42,171 nt of DNA from Verrucomicrobiia bacterium (GTDB lineage Bacteria; Verrucomicrobiota; Verrucomicrobiia; Opitutales; Opitutaceae): positions 1 to 42,171 of the forward strand of contig WYBX01000152.1 in NCBI GenBank assembly GCA_011525695.1, written 5' to 3'. A program made the position numbers and the translations under genes. Every line of letters starts with the position of its first letter. The first letter of the stretch is position 1. Shown piece by piece: positions 16,780 to 26,049 of this stretch. A model generated the notes under the pieces. That model was not told where the DNA came from, did no database searches, and saw only the letters and a program-made list of their open reading frames with translations.

Positions 16780-18153
16780 ATGAAAAGCCAATTTGCCGGA
16801 ACGGAAACCACCATGTCCTCCCAACCTCTCTCCCTGACCCGTCGGAAATTCATCCAGCGCTCGTCGCTCGCCACGGCAGCCTTCGCGGTCCCGAACGTGC
16901 TCCCGTCGCGTCTCTTTGGGCAGGGTGCGCCCAGCAACCGGATCACCATGGGGCTGATCGGGGCGGGCAACATCGGCACCGCCCACCTCGACACGCTGCT
17001 CGGCTACACCGATGTCGTGCGGGTCCTGGCGGTCTGCGATGTCGATCGCGAGCGCCGGGAGACCGCGGTCGAGCGGATCAACCGCGAATACGGCAGCAGC
17101 GATTGCAGGGCCTACGCCGATTTCCGGGAGCTCAACCGCCGGTCCGACATCGATGCGGTGCTGATCGGCACGCCGGATCACTGGCATGCGCTGATTGCGA
17201 TCGATGCCATTCGCAACGGGAAGGACGTTTACATCGAAAAGCCGCTGACGCTCACCATCGCCGAGGGGCGGGCGCTCGTGAACGCGGCGCGCAAATACAA
17301 TCGCGTGGTGCAGCACGGCACGTGGCAGCGCTCGATGAAGCGCTTTCACGACCTGGTCGAGTTCGTGCGCAGCGGCGGGCTCGGGAAGCTCCAGTATGTC
17401 GAGTGCCTGATCGGGCCGAACAACCGCCATGTCGGCGCCACCTGGCAGCCGGAACCGGTGCCGGAGGGGCTCGACTGGGACATGTGGCTGGGACCGTCTC
17501 CGTGGCGCCCCTACACGTTCAATGGCTGTCATTACAATTTCCGGTTCATCGCCGACAACGCCTCGGGCCAGATGACGAACCTGGGCGCGCACTGCCTCGA
17601 TATCGGCCAGTGGGTCCTCGACATGGACAACAGCGGGCCGGTCGAAATCGAGGGCAATGGTGATTTCGCGACCTCGGGGCTCTTCACGACGCCGTCGCGG
17701 ATTGACGTGACGTTCCGGTATGCCAGCGGCGTGCCGATGTATTGCCGGACCAACCTGACCGTGAGCGGCAACAACACCTCGCGGTTCTTCGGCGAGCGCG
17801 GGTGGCTCGACATCGGATACTCGAAGATGAGCGCATCCGACCCTGCGCTGCTGCGGGAGATGCAGGCGCCGGACAAGCGGGTGAAGGTTCCCTCGAGCAA
17901 GAATCACTACGACAACTTCTTCACGGCGATGCGGACGCGCGAACGGCCGATTGCGGACGTGGAAACGGCGCATCGGACCACCACGGTCTGCAACCTGGGG
18001 CAGATCGCGATGGCGCTGGGACGGAAGCTGCGCTGGGATCCGGCCGCGGAGGAGTTCGTCGGGGACGAGATGGCCAACCGGATGCGGTCGCGCCCGATGC
18101 GCGCGCCGTGGTCGCTGGTGAGCGATCTCGCCGAGAGCCGGCCGACGACCTGA
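16780..18153 (+). CDS. Tat-exported Gfo/Idh/MocA family oxidoreductase
   Basis: A 457-residue NAD(P)-dependent sugar oxidoreductase with a Tat signal (TRRKFIQRSSLATAAFAVP; Arg21-Arg22), so it folds with its cofactor before export. The Rossmann motif is LIGAGNIGTAHL (61-66). The EKP motif (VYIEKPLTL, Lys154) supplies the usual active-site Lys, and LGAHCLDIGQWVLD gives the conserved C-terminal-domain His/Asp. Some Tat-exported Gfo/Idh/MocA proteins hydrolyse glycosides by an NAD-assisted mechanism, so a glycosidase role is also possible. An internal ATG at residue 12 is an alternative start. The downstream gene is convergent. Confidence 0.88.
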   Translation: MKSQFAGTETTMSSQPLSLTRRKFIQRSSLATAAFAVPNVLPSRLFGQGAPSNRITMGLIGAGNIGTAHLDTLLGYTDVVRVLAVCDVDRERRETAVERINREYGSSDCRAYADFRELNRRSDIDAVLIGTPDHWHALIAIDAIRNGKDVYIEKPLTLTIAEGRALVNAARKYNRVVQHGTWQRSMKRFHDLVEFVRSGGLGKLQYVECLIGPNNRHVGATWQPEPVPEGLDWDMWLGPSPWRPYTFNGCHYNFRFIADNASGQMTNLGAHCLDIGQWVLDMDNSGPVEIEGNGDFATSGLFTTPSRIDVTFRYASGVPMYCRTNLTVSGNNTSRFFGERGWLDIGYSKMSASDPALLREMQAPDKRVKVPSSKNHYDNFFTAMRTRERPIADVETAHRTTTVCNLGQIAMALGRKLRWDPAAEEFVGDEMANRMRSRPMRAPWSLVSDLAESRPTT

Positions 18154-18286
18154 GCGTTTGTCGGGTCGCTGCCGCCGAAGGGTGGTTTCTCAAGGTTCTG
18201 CGATCCATGTCGCCGCGGCGCCGTGAACGCATCTGTCGCGGCACCAGTTCGTGCTCACCGGCACGCAGGCGATCCGGCGGTGAATT

Positions 18287-19114
18287 TCATGCGTGTGCCC
18301 CAAGCTGCCGGGGCGTCATGCCGGCAGGGCGCCGTCGGGTGGCCGCTGGGATTATCGGCAGGTTGGCGTACAGGATGGTCTCTGCGTCGGGCCCGTACGG
18401 TCCGCGTAGGATGGGTTTGCCGTCGGGCCCGACCAAGAGCGAGCACCCGATGCATGGACGGCCACGCCAGGGCCCGTCCGTGATCCAACCCACGTTGCTG
18501 CAGCCCGCGATCCAGAGTTGGTGGTCCCGGGCAACAGCGCCATAGTTGTCAAGCCAGAGCCCGCCATACGGTTTCTGCGCGTCATCGTGACCGATTGGAA
18601 CGGCCCACGCACACGGTGATAGGATAAGATCAGCCTGCATCAGGGCGAGTGCCCGGCTGACCGATTGTCCGTGCGCAAAACCGTCCGCGCAGATCATGAT
18701 GCCAATCGTGCCGAACCGGGTCGTGGCCACGGCCAGCCGGTCGCCAGTTGCATAGAGATGGTGCGCGAGTTCGAGTTCGTTGAGCTTGCGATGATGCAGG
18801 AGCAGTTCGCCCGCCGGGCCGATCAACACCGCGGCGTTGAACAGCCGGTCCGCGGCCCGCTCGACGATCCCGGCGGCGACGAGGATTTTTGCCCGGCGGG
18901 CGGCTTGGCACAGCCGCTCGCAGGATTCCCCGCCTGGAACGGGGCCGGCGCCGGCCCGGGCCGACTCATGCGTCCAGCCGAAATCGAGCGTTTCGGGCAG
19001 CAGCACGATATCCGCTCCTTCGCGAGCGGCGCTCGCGATAGCCCACTCCGCACGCGCGAGATTGGCCTCCCGCGCACCGCCCACGATCCGAATTTGCGCC
19101 AGTGCCAGCTTCAT
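18287..19114 (-). CDS. carbon-nitrogen hydrolase (nitrilase superfamily amidase)
   Basis: A 275-residue cytoplasmic enzyme with the full Glu-Lys-Cys triad: Glu41 (VLLPETLDFGW), Lys110 (HHRKLNELE) and Cys142 (IGIMICADGF). The length is normal for a single-domain omega-amidase or N-carbamoylase-like member. It would hydrolyse a non-peptide C-N bond; the substrate cannot be read. Similar genes occur near polysaccharide-use genes in Verrucomicrobiota, but the role there is unknown to me. It is divergent from the FAD oxidoreductase, and a long palindromic repeat element fills the shared upstream region. Confidence 0.88.
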   Translation of the reverse strand: MKLALAQIRIVGGAREANLARAEWAIASAAREGADIVLLPETLDFGWTHESARAGAGPVPGGESCERLCQAARRAKILVAAGIVERAADRLFNAAVLIGPAGELLLHHRKLNELELAHHLYATGDRLAVATTRFGTIGIMICADGFAHGQSVSRALALMQADLILSPCAWAVPIGHDDAQKPYGGLWLDNYGAVARDHQLWIAGCSNVGWITDGPWRGRPCIGCSLLVGPDGKPILRGPYGPDAETILYANLPIIPAATRRRPAGMTPRQLGAHA

Positions 19115-19124
19115 GGCTCATCGA

Positions 19125-19265
19125 GTTGCGCGACAGTCGGACGAGCGCAACGGGGAAATCACGAGGGTTTCCCTGGCGTCCTGAGACAAATGCGGCCGGG
19201 ACGGGGCCCGGCCCTCCAGGAATCCCAAGCCAGCGTTTTGTGTCGATCGACACAAAACGCTGGCT
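19125..19265. repeat. palindromic element E, copy 1 (with a nested module A)
   Basis: The core at 19228-19265 is a perfect 38-bp palindrome with left arm AGCCAGCGTTTTGTGTCGA. The preceding region (19125-19190) matches that before copy 2 over about 65 bp, with shared blocks such as CGGACGA, CGCAACGGG and TGAG-CAAA. Between the two parts sits a module-A hairpin (GGCCGGG...CCCGGCC, 19194-19213) that copy 2 lacks, so modules nest. The element occupies the region between two divergent genes. Confidence 0.85.
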
Positions 19266-19375
19266 CGAACCCGTCCGGCCGCACGGAGAGCATCGCGGCT
19301 CCCCAGTTCTCAGGCAGATGCCACTTTACGCCAGTCGCGCTGGACACGGTGGGGATCGGGACCCATTCCACTGCG

Positions 19376-21049
19376 ATGGCTCATCTTAAGCTGGCGTGGC
19401 TGGGAATCGGATTGGTGCTGGGCAATGCCGGCCTCGCGGCGGCGGACTTCGACGTCGTCGTCTATGGTGGGACGAGTGCCGGCGTGATCGCGGCGGTGCA
19501 GGCGAAGCGGATGGGCAAGTCGGTGGTGGTGGTCGGCCCCGACCGGCATCTCGGCGGACTGACGAGTGGCGGCCTGGGATGGACGGACACCGGCAACAAG
19601 GCGGTGATTGGCGGGCTGGCGCGGGAATTTTATCATCGGGTGTGGAAGCACTACGACACTGCCGGGGCCTGGCGCTGGCAGGAGAAATCCAGCTACGGCA
19701 ACCGGGGGCAGGGTACGCCGGCAATCGATGGCGGGCAGCGGACGATGTGGATTTTCGAACCGGGCGTGGCGGAAGGGATTTTCGAAGATTTGGTGCGCGA
19801 ACACGGCATCCCCGTGCACCGCGACGAGTGGCTGGACCGCGCGAAGGGCGTCCGCAAAACCGGCGCGCGGATCACGTCGATCACGATGCTCAGCGGGAAA
19901 TCGTATGGCGGACGCATGTTCATCGATGCGACCTATGAGGGCGATCTGATGGCGGCGGCCGGCGTGCAGTATCATGTCGGCCGGGAGGCGAACCGGACCT
20001 ACGGAGAGGAGTGGAATGGCGTACAGACGGGCGTGCTCCATCACCGGCATCACTTCGGGGTCCTGCCGGAGAAAATCAGTCCGTATGTGGTGCCCGGCGA
20101 TCCGCAGAGTGGCGTGCTGCCGCGGGTGAGCGCGGCGAATCCGGGGAACCGCGGTGAGGGCGACCACCGGGTGCAGGCTTACTGCTTCCGGATGTGCCTC
20201 ACGGATCACCCGGAGAACCGGATTCCGTTCGCGAAGCCGGAGGGCTACGATCCGCAGCAATATGAACTGCTTGCCCGCATCTACGCCGCGGGGTGGAAGG
20301 AGACATTCCACAAGTTCGATCCGATCCCCAATCGCAAGACCGACACGAACAATCACGGACCCTTCAGCACGGACAATATTGGGATGAATTACGAATATCC
20401 CGAGGCGAGCTACGAACGCCGGCGCGAAATCATCCGGGAGCACGAAACCTATCAGAAGGGCTGGCTGTATTTCATCACGACCGATCCCCGCGTGCCAGCC
20501 GCGGTCCGCGAGCGGATGAGCCGCTGGGGGCTGCCGAAGGACGAGTTCAGGGACACTGGGGGCTGGCCGCACCAAATCTATGTGCGCGAAGCGAGGCGGA
20601 TGATCGGCCTATTCGTGATGACGGAACAGGAGCTGCTGAAAAAGCGGCCGACGCCGGATGCGGTGGGGATGGGCAGCTATACGATCGATTCGCACAACGT
20701 GCAGCGCTATATCACGCCGGAAGGCCAGGTGCAGAACGAGGGCGACATCGGGGTGCCGCTGCAGGGCCCGTATGAGATTGCCTACGGCTCGCTGGTGCCC
20801 AAGCGCGGCCAGGCGGACAACCTGCTCGTGCCCGTATGCGTCTCGAGTTCGCACATCGCGTTCGGATCGATCCGGATGGAGCCGGTATTCATGATCCTGG
20901 GGCAGTCCGCCGCGACGGCGGCGGTGCTGGCGATTGACGGCCAGCTGGCGGTGCAGGACATGCCGTATGCACGGTTGCGGCAGCGTCTGCTGGAGGATGG
21001 ACAAGTGCTTGGCTCCGAACCGCCGGCGTCCACCCCGAAGAAGCTGTAA
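19376..21049 (+). CDS. secreted FAD-dependent oxidoreductase (FAD_oxidored family)
   Basis: A 557-residue protein with signal peptide MAHLKLAWLGIGLVLGNAGL ending near AAA. The dinucleotide-binding fold follows: FDVVVYGGTSAGVIAAVQA, with 'GGTSAG' in place of GxGxxG, then VVVVGPDRHLGGLTSGGLGW. The family motif FIDATYEGDLMAAAGVQYHV and the C-terminal FAD block IAFGSIRMEPVFMILGQSAA are present. Such proteins are frequent in Planctomycetes/Verrucomicrobia polysaccharide loci; the substrate is unproven and may be a sugar or sugar acid. The open frame extends far upstream, but the signal peptide fixes the start. Confidence 0.85.
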   Translation: MAHLKLAWLGIGLVLGNAGLAAADFDVVVYGGTSAGVIAAVQAKRMGKSVVVVGPDRHLGGLTSGGLGWTDTGNKAVIGGLAREFYHRVWKHYDTAGAWRWQEKSSYGNRGQGTPAIDGGQRTMWIFEPGVAEGIFEDLVREHGIPVHRDEWLDRAKGVRKTGARITSITMLSGKSYGGRMFIDATYEGDLMAAAGVQYHVGREANRTYGEEWNGVQTGVLHHRHHFGVLPEKISPYVVPGDPQSGVLPRVSAANPGNRGEGDHRVQAYCFRMCLTDHPENRIPFAKPEGYDPQQYELLARIYAAGWKETFHKFDPIPNRKTDTNNHGPFSTDNIGMNYEYPEASYERRREIIREHETYQKGWLYFITTDPRVPAAVRERMSRWGLPKDEFRDTGGWPHQIYVREARRMIGLFVMTEQELLKKRPTPDAVGMGSYTIDSHNVQRYITPEGQVQNEGDIGVPLQGPYEIAYGSLVPKRGQADNLLVPVCVSSSHIAFGSIRMEPVFMILGQSAATAAVLAIDGQLAVQDMPYARLRQRLLEDGQVLGSEPPASTPKKL

Positions 21050-21461
21050 GGCCGACAGGATTCCGGCTCCGGCTCGAGCGGGCTGCGACGCGGCTGGAAC
21101 GCGAACCCCTGCGGGATTCGCATTCGAAAATTCGGTCCCGTAGAGGCGCAGCTTGCTGCGCCCCTACGGAGCGATTCTTCCATTCAAATCTGCAAGCGCT
21201 GCGGCGGGGGTCCCTCCGGGTGCCATTTTCCAAACTGAACTCATGCCGTTGGAGCCGCGACGCCCTCGTCGCGGATGGAAGGTCGAACGCTTCGAGACGC
21301 GGCGAGCCGCATTCCCAACAAGCGGGAAGGATATTCGAATGCTGGGATCGGAATTGGATTCCTGGTGGGCGGGGTCGGGCGGGGTCGCGTGCGCCGTCGA
21401 AAAACCGGACTTGTCTTTTCGCGCCGGGCTGTGCCATACGCCCACGCAGGCCAAGTACCGA
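21050..21461. repeat. intergenic cluster of hairpin modules
   Basis: About 410 gene-free bases. A module-C hairpin at 21139-21168 pairs CGTAG-A-GGCGCAGC with GCTGCGCC-C-CTACG. A further perfect stem, CCGCGACG-CCCT-CGTCGCGG, lies at 21255-21274. An inverted, degenerate module A/B tail lies at about 21296-21385 (CGAATGCTGGGATCGGAATT matches the reverse complement of the text after module A at 25887). The promoter of the sigma-factor remnant should be just downstream. Confidence 0.7.
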
Positions 21462-21692
21462 GTGAGCCCCCCGCCAACAAACCCCGAGCCGTCCAGCGTT
21501 GAGCAATCCCGCTGGTTTGCGGAAGAGGTGCAGTTACACGGGGTGCAGCTCAGGTCCTACCTGCGGGCGACGTTTCCCACGGTGCACGATATCGAGGACG
21601 TGGTCCAGGAGTCGTACCTCCGGATCTGGAAATATCGGGCGCAGCATACGGTTCGTTCGGCGAAGGGGTTTCTGTTCACGCTCGCCCGCCAC
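21462..21692 (+). pseudogene. ECF sigma factor, N-terminal fragment (regions 1-2 only)
   Basis: From a GTG start the frame reads VSPPPTNPEPSSVEQSRWFA, then FPTVHDIEDVVQESYLRIWK and SAKGFLFTLARH. This is sigma region 2 of an ECF sigma-70 factor, the part that binds the -10 element and core polymerase. At about 21690 sigma homology stops; the frame runs on in nonsense to 21782 while a neighbouring frame becomes a TonB receptor. Region 4 (-35 recognition) is absent, so it cannot work as a normal sigma factor. ECF sigma, FecR-type anti-sigma and TonB receptor normally stand in this order; here the middle is missing. The start codon is uncertain. Confidence 0.75.
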
Positions 21693-21718
21693 ACCAGTAC
21701 CAGGCCTCGACCAACTTC

Positions 21719-24487
21719 ATGTACAGCCCCTCCGGCACGGGCCAGCAGACCGGCGCGCTTTCCCGCGACAGCGCCTCGCTGAACATCCGGGGTTTCAACA
21801 CCCGTTCCTTCCTCCGCAGCGGGTTCCGCCAGGACACCGTGACCGATGTCATCAATGTCGACCGGCAGGAAATTGCCCGCGGCCCGCAGTCGCTGCTTTA
21901 CGGCGTCGCGGCGCTGGGGGGAATCGTGAATATCACGCCGCGCTATCCCCGGGCCACGCCCCGGACCACCGTCCGGCTCGGCTTCGGCAATGACGACTTC
22001 CAACGGGCGGAGCTCTACAACACCGGCCCGATCCTGCGCGCGCGCCCGCTCAACTACGGGGTCGGGCTCGTCTACCAGAGCACCAGCAGCCCGGACGACT
22101 TCGACGACCGTACCCGCATGCTCATTACGCCGGCGCTGGAATATCGGCCGTTCCGCGATACGAACATCTTTCTCGACATCGAATACGGCCGGTTCCGCAA
22201 CGAGGGCAACCAGTTCAAGGATCTGCCGGATGCGAACGCCGGCAATGTCCGCAACGCGCTGGGGCTGCGCGTCGCCGAAAACGTCAACGAATTCAACGAA
22301 ACGGCCAATGTCGCCCGGGACCGCTTCGGTCGTGACCGGTTCTTCCGGCTCAGCGGCGGGGATACCTTCGTGGAGGACGACTATTTCAACGGCACCATCG
22401 AGCTGACACAGAAGCTGTTTCGCGGCCTGACGTTCGTTGGCTCGGCGAACTATTCCGACAAGCTGACCCGGCGGCGCACGCTGGATTCCCAGAGCGTCAC
22501 CACGGCGAACACCACGGGGGCGGCGCCGACCGGGGTGGGACTGTGGACAAATGTCGGGCCCAATCCGGTCAATCCGGCGCAGACCTGGTGGAAGACCGTC
22601 AGCTACCAGTGGGCCATGGCGGACAGCCATACGTTCATTCGCCAGACCCGCTTGGACCTCAACTACGAGTTCACCCTCTTTGGCAACCGCCAGAGTCTCC
22701 TGGTGGGCCGGATGGACCAGAATGTCGACCAGCGCCAGCGCACCACCGCCCAGGTCACGAGCAACGTGACCGGCGGCACGAACCGCTCGTTCGTCGCTTT
22801 CGGGGATTTCGGTGGCATCCGCTATGCCGGCGAGCAGGTCCGGCCGTTCCGCGATCAGCTCTTCGTGGAATGGAACACCGGCCACTACGCCATTTACCAG
22901 GGACGCTGGTGGCAGGATCGTGAAGGCAGTGAACGCGTGACGGTGATCGGAGGATTCCGCTGGGATCGCTACATGGTGCGCGACCTCCAGTATACCTTCC
23001 AAAAAGCCGACCCGACCCAACCCGACAGCGACCTCGCGAACTGGGTGAAGCCAAGCACCTATGATGCGAGTGCGAACAGCACGCCCGGCCAGACGCCGAA
23101 GGTGGAGGGGTACCGGTTCGGCGGAAGGGTTCAGCGGGAGACGAGCCCGACGCTCGGGGTAAGCTTCGCGGTCACGCCCGACATTTCCGTCTACGCGGTG
23201 TCGGCGGCGGGCGTGTTCCCCAACACCGGCCAGCGCGATGGGGCCGGTGATCCGTTCAAGGCGGAAAAGACCCAGAGCGAGGAACTCGGGGTGAAGTTCG
23301 ATTTGTGGAAGGATCGCAACGGCCGGCCCCGGGTCTCCGCGTCGGTGGCTGCCTTCCGGATCCAGCGTGAGAATGCCGTCTATAATCTGTTCTGGGCCCC
23401 GCAGCCCCGCAGCAACAACCAGGCAACCAAGCGGAGCGGATTCACCGCCAACACGCAGGTGAGCGGCACCGGTCCCAACGCCTATGCCGTGACCAATTCG
23501 GCCTTCACAACCTTCCAGACGAACCAGCCCGTCACCTACCTGCTGCCGGTGGGCTATGTGGCCGCAGCCGACCTGAGCCACCCGCGGGTTGCCGGTGCGC
23601 CGCAGCAGGGGGGATACATCCTGGTCGACTATGGTTCGCTGGGCGCGGCGGCGAGCGATCCGCTGCGACGTGCGATGGACGCCGCCGCTTCCGACGTCGG
23701 TAATCTCACGGCGCTGCAGCAGGCCACGGTCGGCAGCGGTGCCGGCGCATTCAATGCCAACAACGGCTACATGAACCGGAACTCCGACACCGCCTACGAC
23801 GACCAGACCAAGGGCATCGATCTGCAGTTGTACTTCAACCTGACGGACAACCTGTCCTCCGTCCTCACCTACACCTATCTGGTCCAGGGAGTCACGGGCG
23901 GCTTCCAGGTCGTCGACCAGCCGAGCGGGACGGAGTACGATTCCTGGTGGAACTACATGGGCATTCCACTGGAGACCCGCCGGGCGAATCTCGACGAGGC
24001 GAGCTATGACTTTTCCGGCGAAATCAGCGGTGCACGCACGATCGACAATCCGCGCAATTCACTGTCGCTCTGGACCAAATACACCTTCACCGAGGGCACG
24101 ATGCGTGGCTTCGATCTCGGGGTCGGCATACTGTACAACGGCGAGCGCCAGAGCCAGGTGGCCATCAACAACGGCGCCCGCAACCTGCAGAACCTGGAGA
24201 ACCAGCGGCTGAAGCCGCGTTTTGCCGCCGACTACAAGATCAACCTCGGGCTGGGGTATCGTCGGACCATCGCGCGCCGGATGTGGAACTTCCGGCTCAA
24301 CGTCAACAACCTCCTCGACGAGCAGAAGAAGGTCACGTACGGCGCGAGCACGCTGCATATCAACCCGGCGGATGGCGCGCTGGTGCCGTCGACCACGGCC
24401 GGGGCGCAGACCATCACCGTGCCGGAGCGGGCGGTCCGCTATTACGAGCCGGTTTCATTTCGGCTGACCGCCGGCACGAGCTTCTGA
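21719..24487 (+). CDS. TonB-dependent receptor, 5'-truncated (no signal peptide)
   Basis: A 922-residue fragment from the first ATG; receptor-like sequence begins slightly earlier (YQASTNF from about 21698). It enters in the plug domain (LSRDSASLNIRGFNTRSFLR, then NVDRQEIARGPQSLLYGVAA and GGIVNITPRYP) and continues through a complete beta-barrel to a C-terminal aromatic residue (SFRLTAGTSF). Signal peptide, TonB box and the first part of the plug are missing, so it should not reach the outer membrane. Upstream it is joined directly to a sigma-factor fragment in another frame. Related receptors take up siderophores or oligosaccharides; substrate unknown. It is either a deletion-derived pseudogene or an assembly join. 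Confidence 0.85.
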   Translation: MYSPSGTGQQTGALSRDSASLNIRGFNTRSFLRSGFRQDTVTDVINVDRQEIARGPQSLLYGVAALGGIVNITPRYPRATPRTTVRLGFGNDDFQRAELYNTGPILRARPLNYGVGLVYQSTSSPDDFDDRTRMLITPALEYRPFRDTNIFLDIEYGRFRNEGNQFKDLPDANAGNVRNALGLRVAENVNEFNETANVARDRFGRDRFFRLSGGDTFVEDDYFNGTIELTQKLFRGLTFVGSANYSDKLTRRRTLDSQSVTTANTTGAAPTGVGLWTNVGPNPVNPAQTWWKTVSYQWAMADSHTFIRQTRLDLNYEFTLFGNRQSLLVGRMDQNVDQRQRTTAQVTSNVTGGTNRSFVAFGDFGGIRYAGEQVRPFRDQLFVEWNTGHYAIYQGRWWQDREGSERVTVIGGFRWDRYMVRDLQYTFQKADPTQPDSDLANWVKPSTYDASANSTPGQTPKVEGYRFGGRVQRETSPTLGVSFAVTPDISVYAVSAAGVFPNTGQRDGAGDPFKAEKTQSEELGVKFDLWKDRNGRPRVSASVAAFRIQRENAVYNLFWAPQPRSNNQATKRSGFTANTQVSGTGPNAYAVTNSAFTTFQTNQPVTYLLPVGYVAAADLSHPRVAGAPQQGGYILVDYGSLGAAASDPLRRAMDAAASDVGNLTALQQATVGSGAGAFNANNGYMNRNSDTAYDDQTKGIDLQLYFNLTDNLSSVLTYTYLVQGVTGGFQVVDQPSGTEYDSWWNYMGIPLETRRANLDEASYDFSGEISGARTIDNPRNSLSLWTKYTFTEGTMRGFDLGVGILYNGERQSQVAINNGARNLQNLENQRLKPRFAADYKINLGLGYRRTIARRMWNFRLNVNNLLDEQKKVTYGASTLHINPADGALVPSTTAGAQTITVPERAVRYYEPVSFRLTAGTSF

Positions 24488-24553
24488 CGGGACCGGGTCA
24501 CCTGGGAACCGCGCAGGGCGCGAGGGAACGCGCCAGCCAACTTCATATCCGGG

Positions 24554-24720
24554 TTGCCGGATGGCCGGACGATCGCAACGGGAAAATCGACGAAGGATCC
24601 CATGGTGCCTTGAGGCAAAAGGACTTGCCGAGCCAGCGTTTTGTGTCGATCGACACATAACGCTGGCTCGGCAGCGCACGAATGAATCGGCTTCGATTTC
24701 CGGCAAAACTGTGAAGAATG
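24554..24720. repeat. palindromic element E, copy 2 (longest copy)
   Basis: The core palindrome at 24631-24668 has one mismatch relative to copy 1 and extends outwards to 24626-24673 (outer arms TGCCG/CGGCA). The upstream 65 bp match copy 1; the downstream 50 bp (AGCGCACGA, CGGCTTCG, TTTCCGGC blocks) match copy 3. This copy therefore shows the whole element, about 165 bp. It lies between the truncated receptor and the hydrolase gene. Confidence 0.85.
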
Positions 24721-24743
24721 TGGGCTGGGTTACGCCCTCCCCA

Positions 24744-25754
24744 ATGATGCACTTGCTGTTTCGGCTGCTCGCGACCGTCCTGTTTGCCGCGCTCCTTGCC
24801 GCCCCGTCCCGGGCCGCCGGGGCGCCCCCGGGCGAGACGGGCAAGCCGGCCACCAACGTGCCAGCGAGGAAGGCAGGGCCTCAGCCGCCCGTACCCACGC
24901 TGGCCGACGTCCCCTACGGGGCACACGCGCGGCAGGTGCTGGATTTCTGGCCGGCAGCGTCCAGCCGCCCGACGCCAGCAGTGCTCTTCATCCATGGCGG
25001 CGGCTGGATGAACGGAGACAAGGCGCGCGTGGCTGCCTTGGTGGACATCGGCAGACTCCGCGCGGCGGGGATCTCGGTCATCTCGATCAACTACCGCTAC
25101 GTTTCACAGGCGATCGAAGCGGGCGTCGAGCCGCCGGTGAGATGGCCGCTCGAGGACGCGAAGCGTGCGCTGCAGTTCGTCCGCAGCCAGGCGGCGGAAT
25201 GGAACCTCGACCGACGGCGGATCGCGGCGAGCGGGGGCTCGGCCGGCGCTTGCTCGGCGCTGTGGCTCGCGCTGCACGACGAAATGGCCGACCCGGCGAG
25301 CGCGGATCCGGTGGCGCGCGAGAGCACGCGATTGTGGTGCGCGGCGGTGTCGAATCCGCAGACATCGCTGGATCCGCAGCGGAACCGCGAATGGATTCCC
25401 AACAGCCGGTATGGCGCCCACGCGTTCGGCTTCCGCAAGGACGGGAAGGAGCCGGACGAGGAATTTCAGCGGCTTTTCGAGAATCGCGAGAAGGTGCTTC
25501 CGTGGATCAAGGAGTATTCGCCGATCGAACACGCGACCGCGGACGATCCGCCGTTGTACCTTTTCGGGTCCCAGCAGGAACCCGCTGTCAAGGGCACCGT
25601 GCAAAAGGATCCGACGCATTCCGCGCTGTTCGGCGTGATGCTGGCGGAGAAGCTCCAGCCACTGGGCGTCGAGGTGATCGTGAATTATACCGGGAAGCCG
25701 GACCGGCGTTTTTCCACGATGACGGATTACCTGATCGCCACATTGAAGAAATGA
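24744..25754 (+). CDS. secreted alpha/beta hydrolase (esterase/lipase-like)
   Basis: A 336-residue protein with signal peptide MMHLLFRLLATVLFAALLAA and a Pro-rich linker. The hydrolase core has the oxyanion motif FIHGGGWMNGDKA (HGGGW at 84-88) and the nucleophile elbow IAASGGSAGACSA (Ser166), as in carbohydrate esterases and BD-FAE-like enzymes. An Asp and His in the C-terminal third (DDPPLYLFGS; DPTHSALFG) could complete the triad. It may remove acetyl or aromatic esters from polysaccharide (inference from the sulfatase context). ATG at 24747 is an equal alternative start. Element E copy 2 lies directly upstream. Confidence 0.85.
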   Translation: MMHLLFRLLATVLFAALLAAPSRAAGAPPGETGKPATNVPARKAGPQPPVPTLADVPYGAHARQVLDFWPAASSRPTPAVLFIHGGGWMNGDKARVAALVDIGRLRAAGISVISINYRYVSQAIEAGVEPPVRWPLEDAKRALQFVRSQAAEWNLDRRRIAASGGSAGACSALWLALHDEMADPASADPVARESTRLWCAAVSNPQTSLDPQRNREWIPNSRYGAHAFGFRKDGKEPDEEFQRLFENREKVLPWIKEYSPIEHATADDPPLYLFGSQQEPAVKGTVQKDPTHSALFGVMLAEKLQPLGVEVIVNYTGKPDRRFSTMTDYLIATLKK

Positions 25755-25886
25755 TCGGGGTTGCAGCCAGCCCGTTCGACATGCTCGTCCTGGGCACAGC
25801 CGAAGGGCTTACGGCCCCGAGCGCAGTCGAGGGACTGCGCCCGCAGGCTGCGTTGCTGAACGGCGTTGGACGCTCAAGGCAAACAT

Positions 25887-26030
25887 GGCCGGGACAGAGC
25901 CCGGCCCTCCATGAATCCAATTCTGATCCCAGCATTCGGAGACCCATTCATTGGGGGACGACCTCCGTGTCGTCCAAATATGCGAAACGGCATTCGGCGC
26001 GGCGGAGGCGTCGCACCCCCAGCAATGAGT
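25887..26030. repeat. composite repeat: module A then module B
   Basis: Module A at 25887-25906 is a GGCCGGG...CCCGGCC hairpin, followed by CTCCATGAATCCAATTCTG. Module B at 25956-25975 is a GGACGAC...GTCGTCC hairpin, followed by a GAAACGGCATTCGGCGCGGC-type tail. The same A-then-B order recurs at 37736 and 39889. It sits between the convergent hydrolase and FG-GAP genes; about 130 bp before it hold nothing else recognisable. Confidence 0.8.
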
Positions 26031-26049
26031 GGCGCAACGCAGACGCGGA

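Noticed and set aside
16066..17973. Open minus-strand frame of 635 codons over the Gfo/Idh/MocA gene
   Set aside because: It is antisense to a gene with clear Tat, Rossmann and EKP motifs; no domain was seen in the minus frame.
19228..19265. Intrinsic terminator or short peptide gene at the element-E palindrome
   Set aside because: There is no T-run after the stem, and the palindrome is the core of a larger repeated element. The short frames through it (with a VSID-type peptide on both strands) exist only because it is a palindrome.
21557..23581. Open minus-strand frame of 674 codons over the truncated TonB receptor
   Set aside because: The receptor frame carries plug and barrel motifs and a proper C-terminus; the minus frame is low in any recognisable motif.
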